From assembly GCA_937976315.1 (NCBI GenBank), contig CALJRR010000071.1, positions 1-8,575 of the forward strand: a DNA stretch of 8,575 nucleotides, in the 5' to 3' direction. Source of the DNA: an uncultured Candidatus Saccharibacteria bacterium. Lineage in GTDB: Bacteria; Patescibacteriota; Saccharimonadia; Saccharimonadales; Saccharimonadaceae. Each line of letters starts with the position of its first letter. Within the stretch, counting starts at the first letter, position 1. A program made the position numbers and the translations under genes. Positions 1 through 5,570 of this stretch are shown here, one piece after another. The notes beneath the pieces were generated by a model that worked only from the letters and a program-made list of their open reading frames with translations, had not been told where the DNA came from and made no database searches.

Positions 1-19
1 GCTTGAGTAACCATCCTTT

Positions 20-265
20 TTGAAGAAAAAAATCAATAAACCAACAAAAATCACCACAAAAGCGTCTAAAAAGTCTGACGAAAAAGGTGGATTGATCGGA
101 TATTTCAAGGGCGCTTGGGAAGAGTTGAAGCTAGTTCGCTGGCCAACCCGCTCAGCCACTTGGGCAATGACAGCGGCAGTGCTTATCTTTACCTTTGTGT
201 TTGTCGTTCTGATTTTATTACTTGACGCCGCATTTAACTGGGGCTTTAACCAAATTTTGAAGTAA
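20..265 (+). CDS. secE: SecE, preprotein translocase subunit
   Basis: SecE is the small clamp subunit of the SecYEG channel in the cytoplasmic membrane. The 81-residue product has a lysine-rich cytosolic N-terminus (residues 1-22), the amphipathic family segment around residues 28-46 with the hallmark ELKLVRWPTR, and a single membrane helix at about residues 48-70. This is the usual single-helix bacterial form. The start is TTG at 20, the only start codon after an in-frame TAA at 8-10, and no Shine-Dalgarno motif is visible before it. The gene lies 10 bases ahead of nusG, the almost universal secE-nusG pairing. Any promoter lies outside the window. The family assignment is secure; the start is less so. 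Confidence 0.93.
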   Translation: MKKKINKPTKITTKASKKSDEKGGLIGYFKGAWEELKLVRWPTRSATWAMTAAVLIFTFVFVVLILLLDAAFNWGFNQILK

Positions 266-275
266 AGGAGAGATT

Positions 276-821
276 ATGAGTTCAAAACGATACGATGACA
301 GTAAGCAATGGTATGCAATTCATACCTATTCTGGCTATGAAGAAAAGGTTGCCGAATCAATCCGCCAACGAATCAACGGCGTTGATATGGCTGATAAGAT
401 TTTTGACGTTATTGTGCCAAAGGAAAAGCAAATTCAAATTCGCAACGGTAAGCGTAAAATTGTTGAAGCTAAGATCTTCCAGGGCTATGTCTTGGTTGAG
501 ATGAAATTGACCGACGAAACTTGGTACATTATCCGCAACACGCCAGGCGTTACGGGATTTGTAGGCGCCGACACTACGCCAACTCCAGTTTCTGAAAAAG
601 AGATTGCGAAGATTAAGAAGCGAATGGGCGTTGAAGAGCCAAAGCATCAGATTGACTTCTCAGAAGGCGAAGTTGTTTCAATTATCGACGGTCCGTTCAA
701 GGGCTTTGATGGCGCCGTGAGCGAAATTGACGCATCTAAGGGAACTTTGAAGGTTATGGTCAGTATGTTTGGTCGTGACACTCCAGTCGAGCTGGACGCC
801 CTGCAGGTTAAAAAAGTTTAG
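276..821 (+). CDS. nusG: Transcription termination/antitermination protein NusG
   Basis: NusG binds the clamp of RNA polymerase and couples elongation to termination and to the ribosome. The 181-residue protein has the NGN domain (about residues 10-115, with WYAIHTYSGYE at the start and FQGYVLVEM at 68-76) followed by a KOW domain (about 128-181, with GEVVSIIDGPFKGFDG). The length is normal for the family. The start ATG follows a good ribosome binding site (AAGGAG at 265-270) that overlaps the secE stop codon, so the two genes are very likely co-transcribed and co-translated. It ends in TAG, the only non-TAA stop among complete genes here. No terminator is visible between it and the rplK promoter. 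Confidence 0.97.
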   Translation: MSSKRYDDSKQWYAIHTYSGYEEKVAESIRQRINGVDMADKIFDVIVPKEKQIQIRNGKRKIVEAKIFQGYVLVEMKLTDETWYIIRNTPGVTGFVGADTTPTPVSEKEIAKIKKRMGVEEPKHQIDFSEGEVVSIIDGPFKGFDGAVSEIDASKGTLKVMVSMFGRDTPVELDALQVKKV

Positions 822-822
822 C

Positions 823-851
823 TTGCAATTTTAAGCATTTTTCGATATAAT
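823..851 (+). promoter_or_regulatory. Promoter of rplK
   Basis: TTGCAA (823-828), a 17-base spacer and a perfect TATAAT (846-851) lie directly after the nusG stop codon. The expected start of transcription is near 858, giving a leader of about 30 bases before rplK. That is too short to hold an L1 binding site. The match and spacing are those of the vegetative sigma-70 class. Confidence 0.8.
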
Positions 852-887
852 ATTCGAGTTACGCACTACAAACTATAAGGAAGAACT

Positions 888-1313
888 ATGGCAAAGAAAA
901 TTATTGGTAATTTGAAATTACGCATTCCAGCCGGTCGAGCAACAGCAGGTCCTCCAGTGGGATCAACGCTTGGTCAGTGGGGACTAAACATGATGGACTT
1001 CATCAATCCATTCAATGACGCTACAAAAGATATGATGGGTAAGGATGTAATTGTTCACATTCAAGTTTACGAAGACCGAACATTTACTTGGAACTCACTT
1101 GGTCAGCCAGTTGACGATATGATTCGCGAGAAAGCTGGAATCCAAAAGGGCAGTGGCAAGCCACACTCAGACAAGGTCGGTAAGATTACTCGCGCACAAT
1201 TGCAAGAAATCGCTGAGGCGAAAAAAGATCAATTGAACGCAATCGACATCGAAGGCGCAATGAAAGTTATCGCCGGATCAGCACGCTCAATGGGCGTTGA
1301 AGTCGTCGACTAA
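888..1313 (+). CDS. rplK: Ribosomal protein uL11
   Basis: L11 binds the GTPase-associated region of 23S rRNA at the base of the L10-L12 stalk. The 141-residue length is typical. The N-terminal domain carries IPAGRATAGPPVG (residues 13-25) and GQWGLN (30-35); the C-terminal RNA-binding domain carries KAGIQKGSGKP (82-92), VGKITRAQL and IAGSARSMG near the end. Two departures from the usual family sequence are visible. Residue 31 is Trp in the GQ-x-G-(L/V)-N turn, where Arg or His is usual. The TPPAA-type linker between domains is replaced by LGQPVDD (71-77). A Shine-Dalgarno site, AAGGA, lies at 877-881. The gene is monocistronic, between its own promoter and a terminator, unlike the classical rplK-rplA pair. 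Confidence 0.96.
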   Translation: MAKKIIGNLKLRIPAGRATAGPPVGSTLGQWGLNMMDFINPFNDATKDMMGKDVIVHIQVYEDRTFTWNSLGQPVDDMIREKAGIQKGSGKPHSDKVGKITRAQLQEIAEAKKDQLNAIDIEGAMKVIAGSARSMGVEVVD

Positions 1314-1330
1314 GCTACAGAACTTTTAGC

Positions 1331-1360
1331 AAATAGCCCCGAACTTCTCGGGGTTATTTT
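1331..1360 (+). terminator. Intrinsic terminator after rplK
   Basis: A stem of up to 12 pairs (1331-1342 with 1348-1359, core AGCCCCGA/TCGGGGTT with one G-T wobble) has a 5-base loop and ends in a T-rich run. It lies 17 bases after the rplK stop codon and isolates that gene from tsaC. Confidence 0.85.
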
Positions 1361-1372
1361 ATGGTAAAATAA

Positions 1373-1930
1373 ATGATTGTGAAGAATATTTTAGACAACA
1401 GCGTGATCTCCGCACTCCAGAACGAGCAATTGATAATCGCCAAAACTGACACGATTTACGGAATATTAGCCGCTGCCAATTCAGAAAAAGCCGTAGAGAG
1501 ATTATACGAAGTTAAACGGCGACCCTTGGATGAACCCGTTATTATTTTGGTTGCGGATATTGACGAGATCCCTAATCTCACGCCGTCGATCAAACACAAA
1601 TATCAAGAAATCTCCAAAAATAGACCAACAACAATCGTCACCAAAGTGAGTCCTAATTTTCTGCCACATCTTCCGAGGAACGGCGGAACATTGGCATTCA
1701 GAGTTGTGCCAGAATCTCCGTTGGCAGAGTTAATTCGAACCGTCGGTCTTTTGGTCGCGCCCAGTGCAAATCCGTCGGGAGAAGAACCAGCAAAAAACAT
1801 CACTGAAGCGATAAATTACTTTCATGAATTAGTGTCGATTTATGTCGATTCTGGAGAAGTCGCCGACGCTCAACCGTCGCAAATTGTCCGAATCAATGAG
1901 GGTGGGGAAATTGAGTTTTTAAGAAGATAA
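1373..1930 (+). CDS. tsaC: TsaC/YrdC-type threonylcarbamoyl-AMP synthase
   Basis: This enzyme makes threonylcarbamoyl-adenylate from threonine, bicarbonate and ATP, the first step of t6A formation at position 37 of ANN-decoding tRNAs. The 185-residue product is a single YrdC domain without the C-terminal Sua5 domain. Family marks are TDTIYG (25-30), VKRRPLDEP (47-55, the K-x-R nucleotide motif), RPTTIV (84-89), TLAFRV (106-111) and SANPSGEEP (131-139), with an SQIVR-type ending (169-173). YciO is a less likely alternative. No Shine-Dalgarno site precedes the ATG at 1373, which sits 2 bases after a TAAAAT hexamer. In-frame GTG at 1379 is an alternative start that would suit a leaderless transcript. 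The gene converges on eno. Confidence 0.88.
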   Translation: MIVKNILDNSVISALQNEQLIIAKTDTIYGILAAANSEKAVERLYEVKRRPLDEPVIILVADIDEIPNLTPSIKHKYQEISKNRPTTIVTKVSPNFLPHLPRNGGTLAFRVVPESPLAELIRTVGLLVAPSANPSGEEPAKNITEAINYFHELVSIYVDSGEVADAQPSQIVRINEGGEIEFLRR

Positions 1931-1961
1931 TTCTCGAATAATTATCAAAAAATCGCCAAAT

Positions 1962-1998
1962 AAAAAAGACTTCCTCTGAATTACGGGGAAGTCTTTTT
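1962..1998. terminator. Bidirectional terminator between tsaC and eno
   Basis: A 12-pair perfect stem (1963-1974 with 1987-1998), extended by two more pairs inside, has a short loop at 1977-1984. The stem starts with an A run and ends with a T run, so it reads as a terminator on both strands. It lies between the converging stop codons of tsaC and eno and can serve both. Confidence 0.9.
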
Positions 1999-2005
1999 GT
2001 GAGAG

Positions 2006-3286
2006 TTACTTCACAAACGGATGCGCAATCTCCAAATCTGGGCGCTTTTCCGCAATTCTCAGCAGCTCGTTATACTTAGCAATTCGCTCTGACCGCGACA
2101 TCGAGCCAGTCTTAATTTGACCCGTGCCCAAACCGACCGCCAAGTGAGAAATCGTTACGTCCTCCGTCTCGCCAGATCGGTGGCTCATCACCGTATTCCA
2201 GCCAGCATTCTTCGCCATCAAAACAGCCTGAATCGTCTCAGTCAATGTACCAATTTGGTTCGGCTTGATTAAGATCGCATTACCAGCCTTTTCTTCGATT
2301 CCGCGCTTCAATCGCTCGACATTCGTCACCAAGAGATCGTCGCCAACCAATTGCGCAAAATTGCCCAAATCAGCTGTCATTTTCTCCCAATCTTCCCAAG
2401 CTTCTTCGTTCAATCCATCCTCAATCGAGAGAACAGGGACGCGTTCCAACAGGGCTTTATACGTGTGAATCATTTCTTCAGCCGACAGAATTCGATGTTC
2501 GGTCGCCAAGTTATATTTGCCGTCCTTGTAAAGCTCGCTCGCCGCAACATCCAGCGCAAAACCAAAGTCCACGCCTAATTTATAGCCAGCCTGCTCGATG
2601 GCGCGAGATAGCAACAAAATAGGCTCCATATTACCATTCCTGACATGAGGTGCATAGCCACCCTCATCGCCAACCGTCGTAGGATAGCCTTCGTCTTTCA
2701 GGATTTTTGCCAACGCATGAAAAACTTCCGCACTCATTCGAACTGCGTCCGCAAAAGTTGCCGCGCTAGTTGGAATAATCATATATTCCTGAAAATCAGT
2801 CGCACCCAGCGCATGCTGACCGCCATTCATCACGTTGATCATCGGCATTGGCAGGCACATTGCAGGATTTCCAGCCAAGCTATTGACGTATTGATATAAC
2901 TCCACGCCACGCGACTTAGCGGCAGCTTTCGCTACAGCCAGCGACACCGCCAAAATAGCATTCGCACCCAAACGCGCCTTATTTGGCGTACCGTCCAGAC
3001 TCTTCATTTTTTCATCAATTGCGGCCTGGTCGAACGGATTAGAACCTTTCAAAGCCTGCGCAATCTCACCATTGACATTTTCGACAGCACGAAGCACGCC
3101 TTTACCGCCAAACGCCAGCTCGCCGTCCCGAAGCTCAACGGCCTCGAAAGAACCAGTGCTTGCGCCAGACGGAACAGCCGCACGCCCGAACGAACCATCA
3201 CTCAAAGTCACGTCCGCCTCAACCGTCGGATTTCCACGCGAATCTAAAATTTGCCTTGCTTGTATGTTTGTAATTGTTATATCCAT
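2006..3286 (-). CDS. eno: Enolase
   Basis: Enolase interconverts 2-phosphoglycerate and phosphoenolpyruvate in lower glycolysis, in the cytosol, with magnesium. The 426-residue length is typical. The N-terminal domain has the [16 protein letters not shown] signature (about 11-26) and the SGASTG loop (40-45) that closes over the substrate. Expected active-site and metal residues are all visible: H158, E167, E208 in GDEGG, D246, E289 in SIEDG, D316 in VGDD, K341 in [10 protein letters not shown]369-R370 in SHRSGE, and K392. SIEDG has Gly where many enolases have Pro. The ATG lacks a Shine-Dalgarno site and lies 7 bases after a -10 box, so the message may be leaderless. The catalytic set is complete, so the enzyme should be active. 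Confidence 0.98.
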   Translation of the reverse strand: MDITITNIQARQILDSRGNPTVEADVTLSDGSFGRAAVPSGASTGSFEAVELRDGELAFGGKGVLRAVENVNGEIAQALKGSNPFDQAAIDEKMKSLDGTPNKARLGANAILAVSLAVAKAAAKSRGVELYQYVNSLAGNPAMCLPMPMINVMNGGQHALGATDFQEYMIIPTSAATFADAVRMSAEVFHALAKILKDEGYPTTVGDEGGYAPHVRNGNMEPILLLSRAIEQAGYKLGVDFGFALDVAASELYKDGKYNLATEHRILSAEEMIHTYKALLERVPVLSIEDGLNEEAWEDWEKMTADLGNFAQLVGDDLLVTNVERLKRGIEEKAGNAILIKPNQIGTLTETIQAVLMAKNAGWNTVMSHRSGETEDVTISHLAVGLGTGQIKTGSMSRSERIAKYNELLRIAEKRPDLEIAHPFVK

Positions 3287-3293
3287 AATTACT

Positions 3294-3323
3294 ATTTTAT
3301 CAAAAACAGCAATTATATGTTAA
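3294..3323 (-). promoter_or_regulatory. Putative promoter of eno (leaderless type)
   Basis: Read on the minus strand, TTAACA (3323-3318), an 18-base spacer and TAAAAT (3299-3294) are followed after 7 bases by the eno ATG. The first transcribed base would fall at or next to the start codon. The -35 box overlaps the stop codon of the upstream orphan gene. A TATAAT at 3317-3312 also exists but has no good -35 partner. Confidence 0.55.
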
Positions 3324-3805
3324 TCTTCATTTTCCTCCTCGTAGCGCTGTACTATCGCTAACTCTTCTTGCGGATCGTTCAGACCTGGCCTAGACATTTC
3401 AGAACTACCACACGTAGCGACGCTCACAGTCCGAGGACCATAAGACCCTATAAGAACAAAAGGTCCTTCGCATTCATTAGTAAGCCTTACGATTTTTTCT
3501 TTTATTTTATACAACTCGTCTAACTTTTTACCAGTTATTTCACAAACACGATCAATAGCTCCTTCAGACAATCTTTCACCGGTAAGCATGTTAACTACTA
3601 CGATTTCCTCCTCCGCCGACGCCATTCTCAGGAGTTCGCCTACTGCTTTCTTATATTCATTAAATTTACGTAGCTCCGCCATTGCTATCGGGCAATATTT
3701 ACATTGTTCCGGGACGGATATATCGTCATCTTCCTTCTCCCAAGACGGAGTAATTCCACTTACTATTTCCTCAAAATCATCTGGACTACTTAAAACTTCA
3801 CTCAT
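3320..3805 (-). CDS. Unrecognised acidic protein with a CxxC motif
   Basis: I do not recognise this 161-residue protein. It is acidic, with Asp/Glu-rich stretches near the start (about residues 8-34) and at the end (EEENED). A CKYC pair lies at residues 35-38, with further cysteines at 88, 112 and 132, so a metal or redox site is possible but unproven. Residues 40-110 look largely helical; 113-134 (GPFVLIGSYGPRTVSVATCG) look like beta strands. No signal peptide or membrane segment is seen. I chose ATG at 3805; a TTG at 3823 would add six residues but lies inside a palindrome and the promoter. It is divergent from rplA and runs toward eno, with no terminator between. A Shine-Dalgarno site is absent. 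Confidence 0.7.
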   Translation of the reverse strand: MSEVLSSPDDFEEIVSGITPSWEKEDDDISVPEQCKYCPIAMAELRKFNEYKKAVGELLRMASAEEEIVVVNMLTGERLSEGAIDRVCEITGKKLDELYKIKEKIVRLTNECEGPFVLIGSYGPRTVSVATCGSSEMSRPGLNDPQEELAIVQRYEEENED

Positions 3806-3806
3806 A

Positions 3807-3821
3807 GTACAAATATTGTAC
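3807..3821. promoter_or_regulatory. Palindromic operator candidate
   Basis: GTACAAATATTGTAC is a perfect 6+6 inverted repeat with a 3-base centre. It overlaps the -10 box of the orphan gene and its predicted transcription start, a place where a bound dimeric repressor would block initiation. No second copy was noticed in the window. Function is inferred from symmetry and position only. Confidence 0.4.
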
Positions 3822-3842
3822 AATTATTCTCCATAAAATCAA
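3815..3842 (-). promoter_or_regulatory. Putative promoter of the orphan gene
   Basis: On the minus strand, TTGATT (3842-3837), a 16-base spacer and TACAAT (3820-3815) are followed after 9 bases by the ATG at 3805, giving a leader of only two or three bases. The palindrome at 3807-3821 covers the -10 box. Confidence 0.5.
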
Positions 3843-3846
3843 ACAT

Positions 3847-3876
3847 TTGCCTCAATCTCTAAAAATATGGTATAAT
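3847..3876 (+). promoter_or_regulatory. Extended -10 promoter of rplA
   Basis: A perfect TATAAT (3871-3876) is preceded by TGG, the extended -10 element, and by a weaker TTGCCT (3847-3852) at 18 bases. The expected start is near 3883, leaving a leader of about 73 bases that holds the L1-site-like structure. Confidence 0.75.
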
Positions 3877-3895
3877 TTCAATATTATCAATCAAT

Positions 3896-3943
3896 GCTGG
3901 GAGGTTGATTTGTTAAGATAACAAATTACCGTTTGTACCACAG
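3896..3943 (+). promoter_or_regulatory. Putative L1 autoregulatory leader ahead of rplA
   Basis: The leader folds as an outer helix (CUG at 3897-3899 with CAG at 3941-3943, then GG 3900-3901 with CC 3938-3939, A3940 bulged), a GGU/ACC helix (3903-3905 with 3928-3930), and an 8-pair hairpin (3908-3915 with 3919-3926, loop AGA). The strand UGGGAGG (3898-3904) and the opposite UACCAC (3936-3941) match the two sides of the L1 binding site of 23S rRNA as I recall it from E. coli (GGUGGGAGGCU and GAAAUACCACC). The asymmetric 3' loop, GUUUGUA, is shorter than in rRNA. L1 is known to repress its own message by binding such a mimic. Here the site immediately precedes rplA and its ribosome binding site (AAAGGA, 3944-3949). 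Confidence 0.6.
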
Positions 3944-3955
3944 AAAGGATTTTTT

Positions 3956-4963
3956 ATGGCAAAGAAAGCCGAGTTGCTAGAAAAAGCAGCAGAACTAAAA
4001 CTAGAAGTCAGCGAAAAAAACACAATCGCTGAAATTGAAGCAGCAATTGCAGAAGCTACAGACGCAAGCAAACCTCACGACAACAAGGACAAAGACGTTG
4101 TTGCTGAGCGCGAAGCTACTGTCGCTAAGTCTGGCAAGCGTAGCCAAAAAGCTCTTGACGAAGCCGCTGAAAAAGCAGAGAAGGAAGCTCGTAAGGAAGC
4201 TGGCGACACTACTCCACAATCAGACGACGCCGAAGCTCACGTAAAGAAAGGTCCAAAGCCAGTTACTCGTCCACGCTTGGAGCGCCGCGGTAAGAAATAT
4301 CAAGACGCTGCAAAAAACGTTGAAAAGAACAAATTGTACAGCTTAGACGAAGCTTTGAAATTGGCTACTGAAACCAACCCAGTCAAATTCGACGCTAGCG
4401 TTGAAATCCACATCCGCTTGGGCGTTGACCCACGCCAAGCCGACCAAAACATTCGCTCAACCGTAGCATTGCCACACGGTACAGGTAAGGACGTTCGCGT
4501 TGCTGTTTTTGCACCAGAATCAGAACACGCTGCCGCTAAAAAAGCTGGCGCTGACATCATCGGTGACGAAGAATTCCTAAGTCAATTGGACAAGGAAGAA
4601 TTGAACTTCGACATTTTGGTCGCAACTCCACAGTACATGCCAAAGCTTGGTAAATACGCACGTTTGCTTGGTCCACGCGGTTTGATGCCAAATCCAAAGT
4701 CTGGCACTGTTGCTACTGACGTCGCTAAAGCCGTTTCTGAAGCAAAAGCCGGAAAAGTTGAATATCGCGTTGATAAGCAAGCCATCGTTCACTTGTCAAT
4801 CGGTAAGGTGTCATTCGGCGCTGAAAAATTGTCAGAAAACGCACGCGCATTCTTAACCAGTTTGAACTCTCAAAAGCCATCCAGCTTAAAGGGTGTTTAC
4901 GTTAAGAGCGTTGCAATTGCCACAACTATGGGCCCTGGCATTAAAGTAGAGAACTCTCTGTAA
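3956..4963 (+). CDS. rplA: Ribosomal protein uL1 with long N-terminal extension
   Basis: L1 forms the mobile stalk at the ribosomal E site and represses its own synthesis. The protein has 335 residues against about 230 for the family. The L1 core starts near residue 109 and is complete: YSLDEALKLA (128-137), the IRSTVALPHGTGK segment, ADIIGDEEF, ATPQYMPKLGKYARLLGPRGLMPNPKSGT in the RNA-binding middle domain, and a normal C-terminus. The extra part is charged. Residues 2-33 resemble a short helix-extended-helix (SAP/HeH/Rho-N-like) fold, and residues 40-105 are a Lys/Glu/Ala-rich, probably flexible or helical linker. The start at 3956 has a good AAAGGA site 6 bases upstream, so the extension is very likely translated. 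The gene is monocistronic. Confidence 0.95.
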   Translation: MAKKAELLEKAAELKLEVSEKNTIAEIEAAIAEATDASKPHDNKDKDVVAEREATVAKSGKRSQKALDEAAEKAEKEARKEAGDTTPQSDDAEAHVKKGPKPVTRPRLERRGKKYQDAAKNVEKNKLYSLDEALKLATETNPVKFDASVEIHIRLGVDPRQADQNIRSTVALPHGTGKDVRVAVFAPESEHAAAKKAGADIIGDEEFLSQLDKEELNFDILVATPQYMPKLGKYARLLGPRGLMPNPKSGTVATDVAKAVSEAKAGKVEYRVDKQAIVHLSIGKVSFGAEKLSENARAFLTSLNSQKPSSLKGVYVKSVAIATTMGPGIKVENSL

Positions 4964-4983
4964 TCTTTACGTTTCAGGCAATT

Positions 4984-5011
4984 AAATCCCGTCGATTCTG
5001 GCGGGATTTTT
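4984..5011 (+). terminator. Intrinsic terminator after rplA
   Basis: AAATCCCG (4984-4991) pairs with CGGGATTT (5002-5009), with two further inner pairs and a 6-base loop, ending in TTTTT. It lies about 20 bases after the rplA stop codon. Confidence 0.88.
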
Positions 5012-5034
5012 GTGTTGCTGAGGAGGTTCGCCCG

Positions 5035-5060
5035 CCCGCTCCACCACGGAGTGGGTTTTC
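5035..5060 (+). terminator. Second terminator between rplA and whiB
   Basis: CCCGCTCC (5035-5042) pairs with GGAGTGGG (5048-5055) with one G-T wobble and a 5-base loop, followed by TTTTCTCTTT. Together with the hairpin at 4984 this makes a tandem terminator that insulates whiB from rplA transcription. Confidence 0.7.
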
Positions 5061-5084
5061 TCTTTGGTTAGACATATATACCTA

Positions 5085-5113
5085 TTGATTTTATTACGTT
5101 ATTATTGTAAAAT
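5085..5113 (+). promoter_or_regulatory. Leaderless promoter of the whiB-like gene
   Basis: TTGATT (5085-5090), a 17-base spacer and TAAAAT (5108-5113) are followed after only 6 bases by the ATG at 5120. Transcription would begin at the start codon, and there is no Shine-Dalgarno site, so the message is probably leaderless. Confidence 0.65.
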
Positions 5114-5119
5114 AGCAGA

Positions 5120-5476
5120 ATGTCAAAATTGAATAACGAGAGTCTACTAGAAGGCGCTGAGTGTGCGAAGTTGCCCCCTAAAAAAGCTGATCACTTATTT
5201 TTCCAAATAGACCCAAACGCTCCAAACCAAAACCTAAAAGGAGTTAGAAAGACAGAAGCCGCGGACGCCGCCATAGACATATGTCGAAAATGTCCAGTAT
5301 TAACTCAATGCCTAGAATATGCACTTCGACACCCAGAATCTGCCGCATATGGAATTTGGGGAGGCACAACTGACGCTCAACGCAGAAGAATATTACGATT
5401 AGGCGAAAATGCGATAAACAAGGCGATGGAATTTGGAGAGGCACACCTTGCCGCTCAACGCAGAAGAATATTATAA
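5120..5476 (+). CDS. whiB: WhiB-family iron-sulfur transcription factor
   Basis: WhiB proteins hold a [4Fe-4S] cluster on four cysteines, bind the sigma factor A C-terminal region and tune promoter choice in response to redox or nitric oxide. The 118-residue product shows the family pattern in order: C15, an FF pair (27-28), C55-x2-C58-x5-C64 within ICRKCPVLTQCLEYAL, the GIWGG turn (78-82), then the basic tail TDAQRRRIL. All four cluster ligands are present. The family is known essentially from Actinobacteria and their phages, so its presence inside a CPR-like ribosomal cluster is unusual. The last 16 or so residues come from a tandem duplication that repeats AQRRRIL. The gene stands alone, between terminators and the rplJ promoter, with a leaderless promoter. 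The family call rests on motifs only. Confidence 0.85.
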   Translation: MSKLNNESLLEGAECAKLPPKKADHLFFQIDPNAPNQNLKGVRKTEAADAAIDICRKCPVLTQCLEYALRHPESAAYGIWGGTTDAQRRRILRLGENAINKAMEFGEAHLAAQRRRIL

Positions 5477-5505
5477 TCGGGCGAAAATGCAATAAAAAAG
5501 GCGAT
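5351..5505 (+). repeat. Imperfect 77/78-bp tandem duplication at the whiB 3' end
   Basis: Copy 1 (5351-5427) and copy 2 (5428-5505) are directly adjacent. They differ by about ten substitutions and one 1-base gap. Copy 1 encodes the WhiB GIWGG turn and basic tail. Copy 2 enters in another frame, returns to the original frame at the gap, re-encodes AQRRRIL and then hits TAA (5474-5476), where copy 1 has CGA. Past that stop, the same frame stays open to a TAA at 5522-5524, which looks like the old C-terminus. Confidence 0.85.
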
Positions 5506-5536
5506 TAAATCGGCTGGAAAATAATCACCATAACTC

Positions 5537-5565
5537 TTGTTTTTCGTTGTCATTTCTGCTACAAT
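5537..5565 (+). promoter_or_regulatory. Promoter of rplJL
   Basis: TTGTTT (5537-5542), a 17-base spacer and TACAAT (5560-5565), preceded by TGC as an extended -10 element. The expected start is near 5572, just before the L10 leader structure. Confidence 0.78.
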
Positions 5566-5570
5566 TCTAA

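Noticed and set aside
1..19. End of an upstream gene or tRNA at the left edge
   Set aside because: TGA at 4-6 and TAA at 8-10 are present, but 19 bases are too few to assign any feature.
357..647. Minus-strand open frame of 96 codons inside nusG
   Set aside because: It lies wholly within a well-supported gene, has no recognisable product and no start signals; a shadow of nusG.
3312..3317. Perfect TATAAT on the minus strand ahead of eno
   Set aside because: The hexamer 17 bases upstream is GAGGAG, so there is no -35 partner; the TTAACA/TAAAAT pair fits better.
3588..3836. Plus-strand open frame opposite the orphan gene
   Set aside because: Its Ser/Leu-rich product looks like a shadow. The minus-strand frame is longer, has a better start and promoter, and has a more natural composition.
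4001..4219. Minus-strand open frame over the rplA extension
   Set aside because: A Phe/Ser/Cys-rich shadow created by the Lys/Glu/Ala-rich coding strand.
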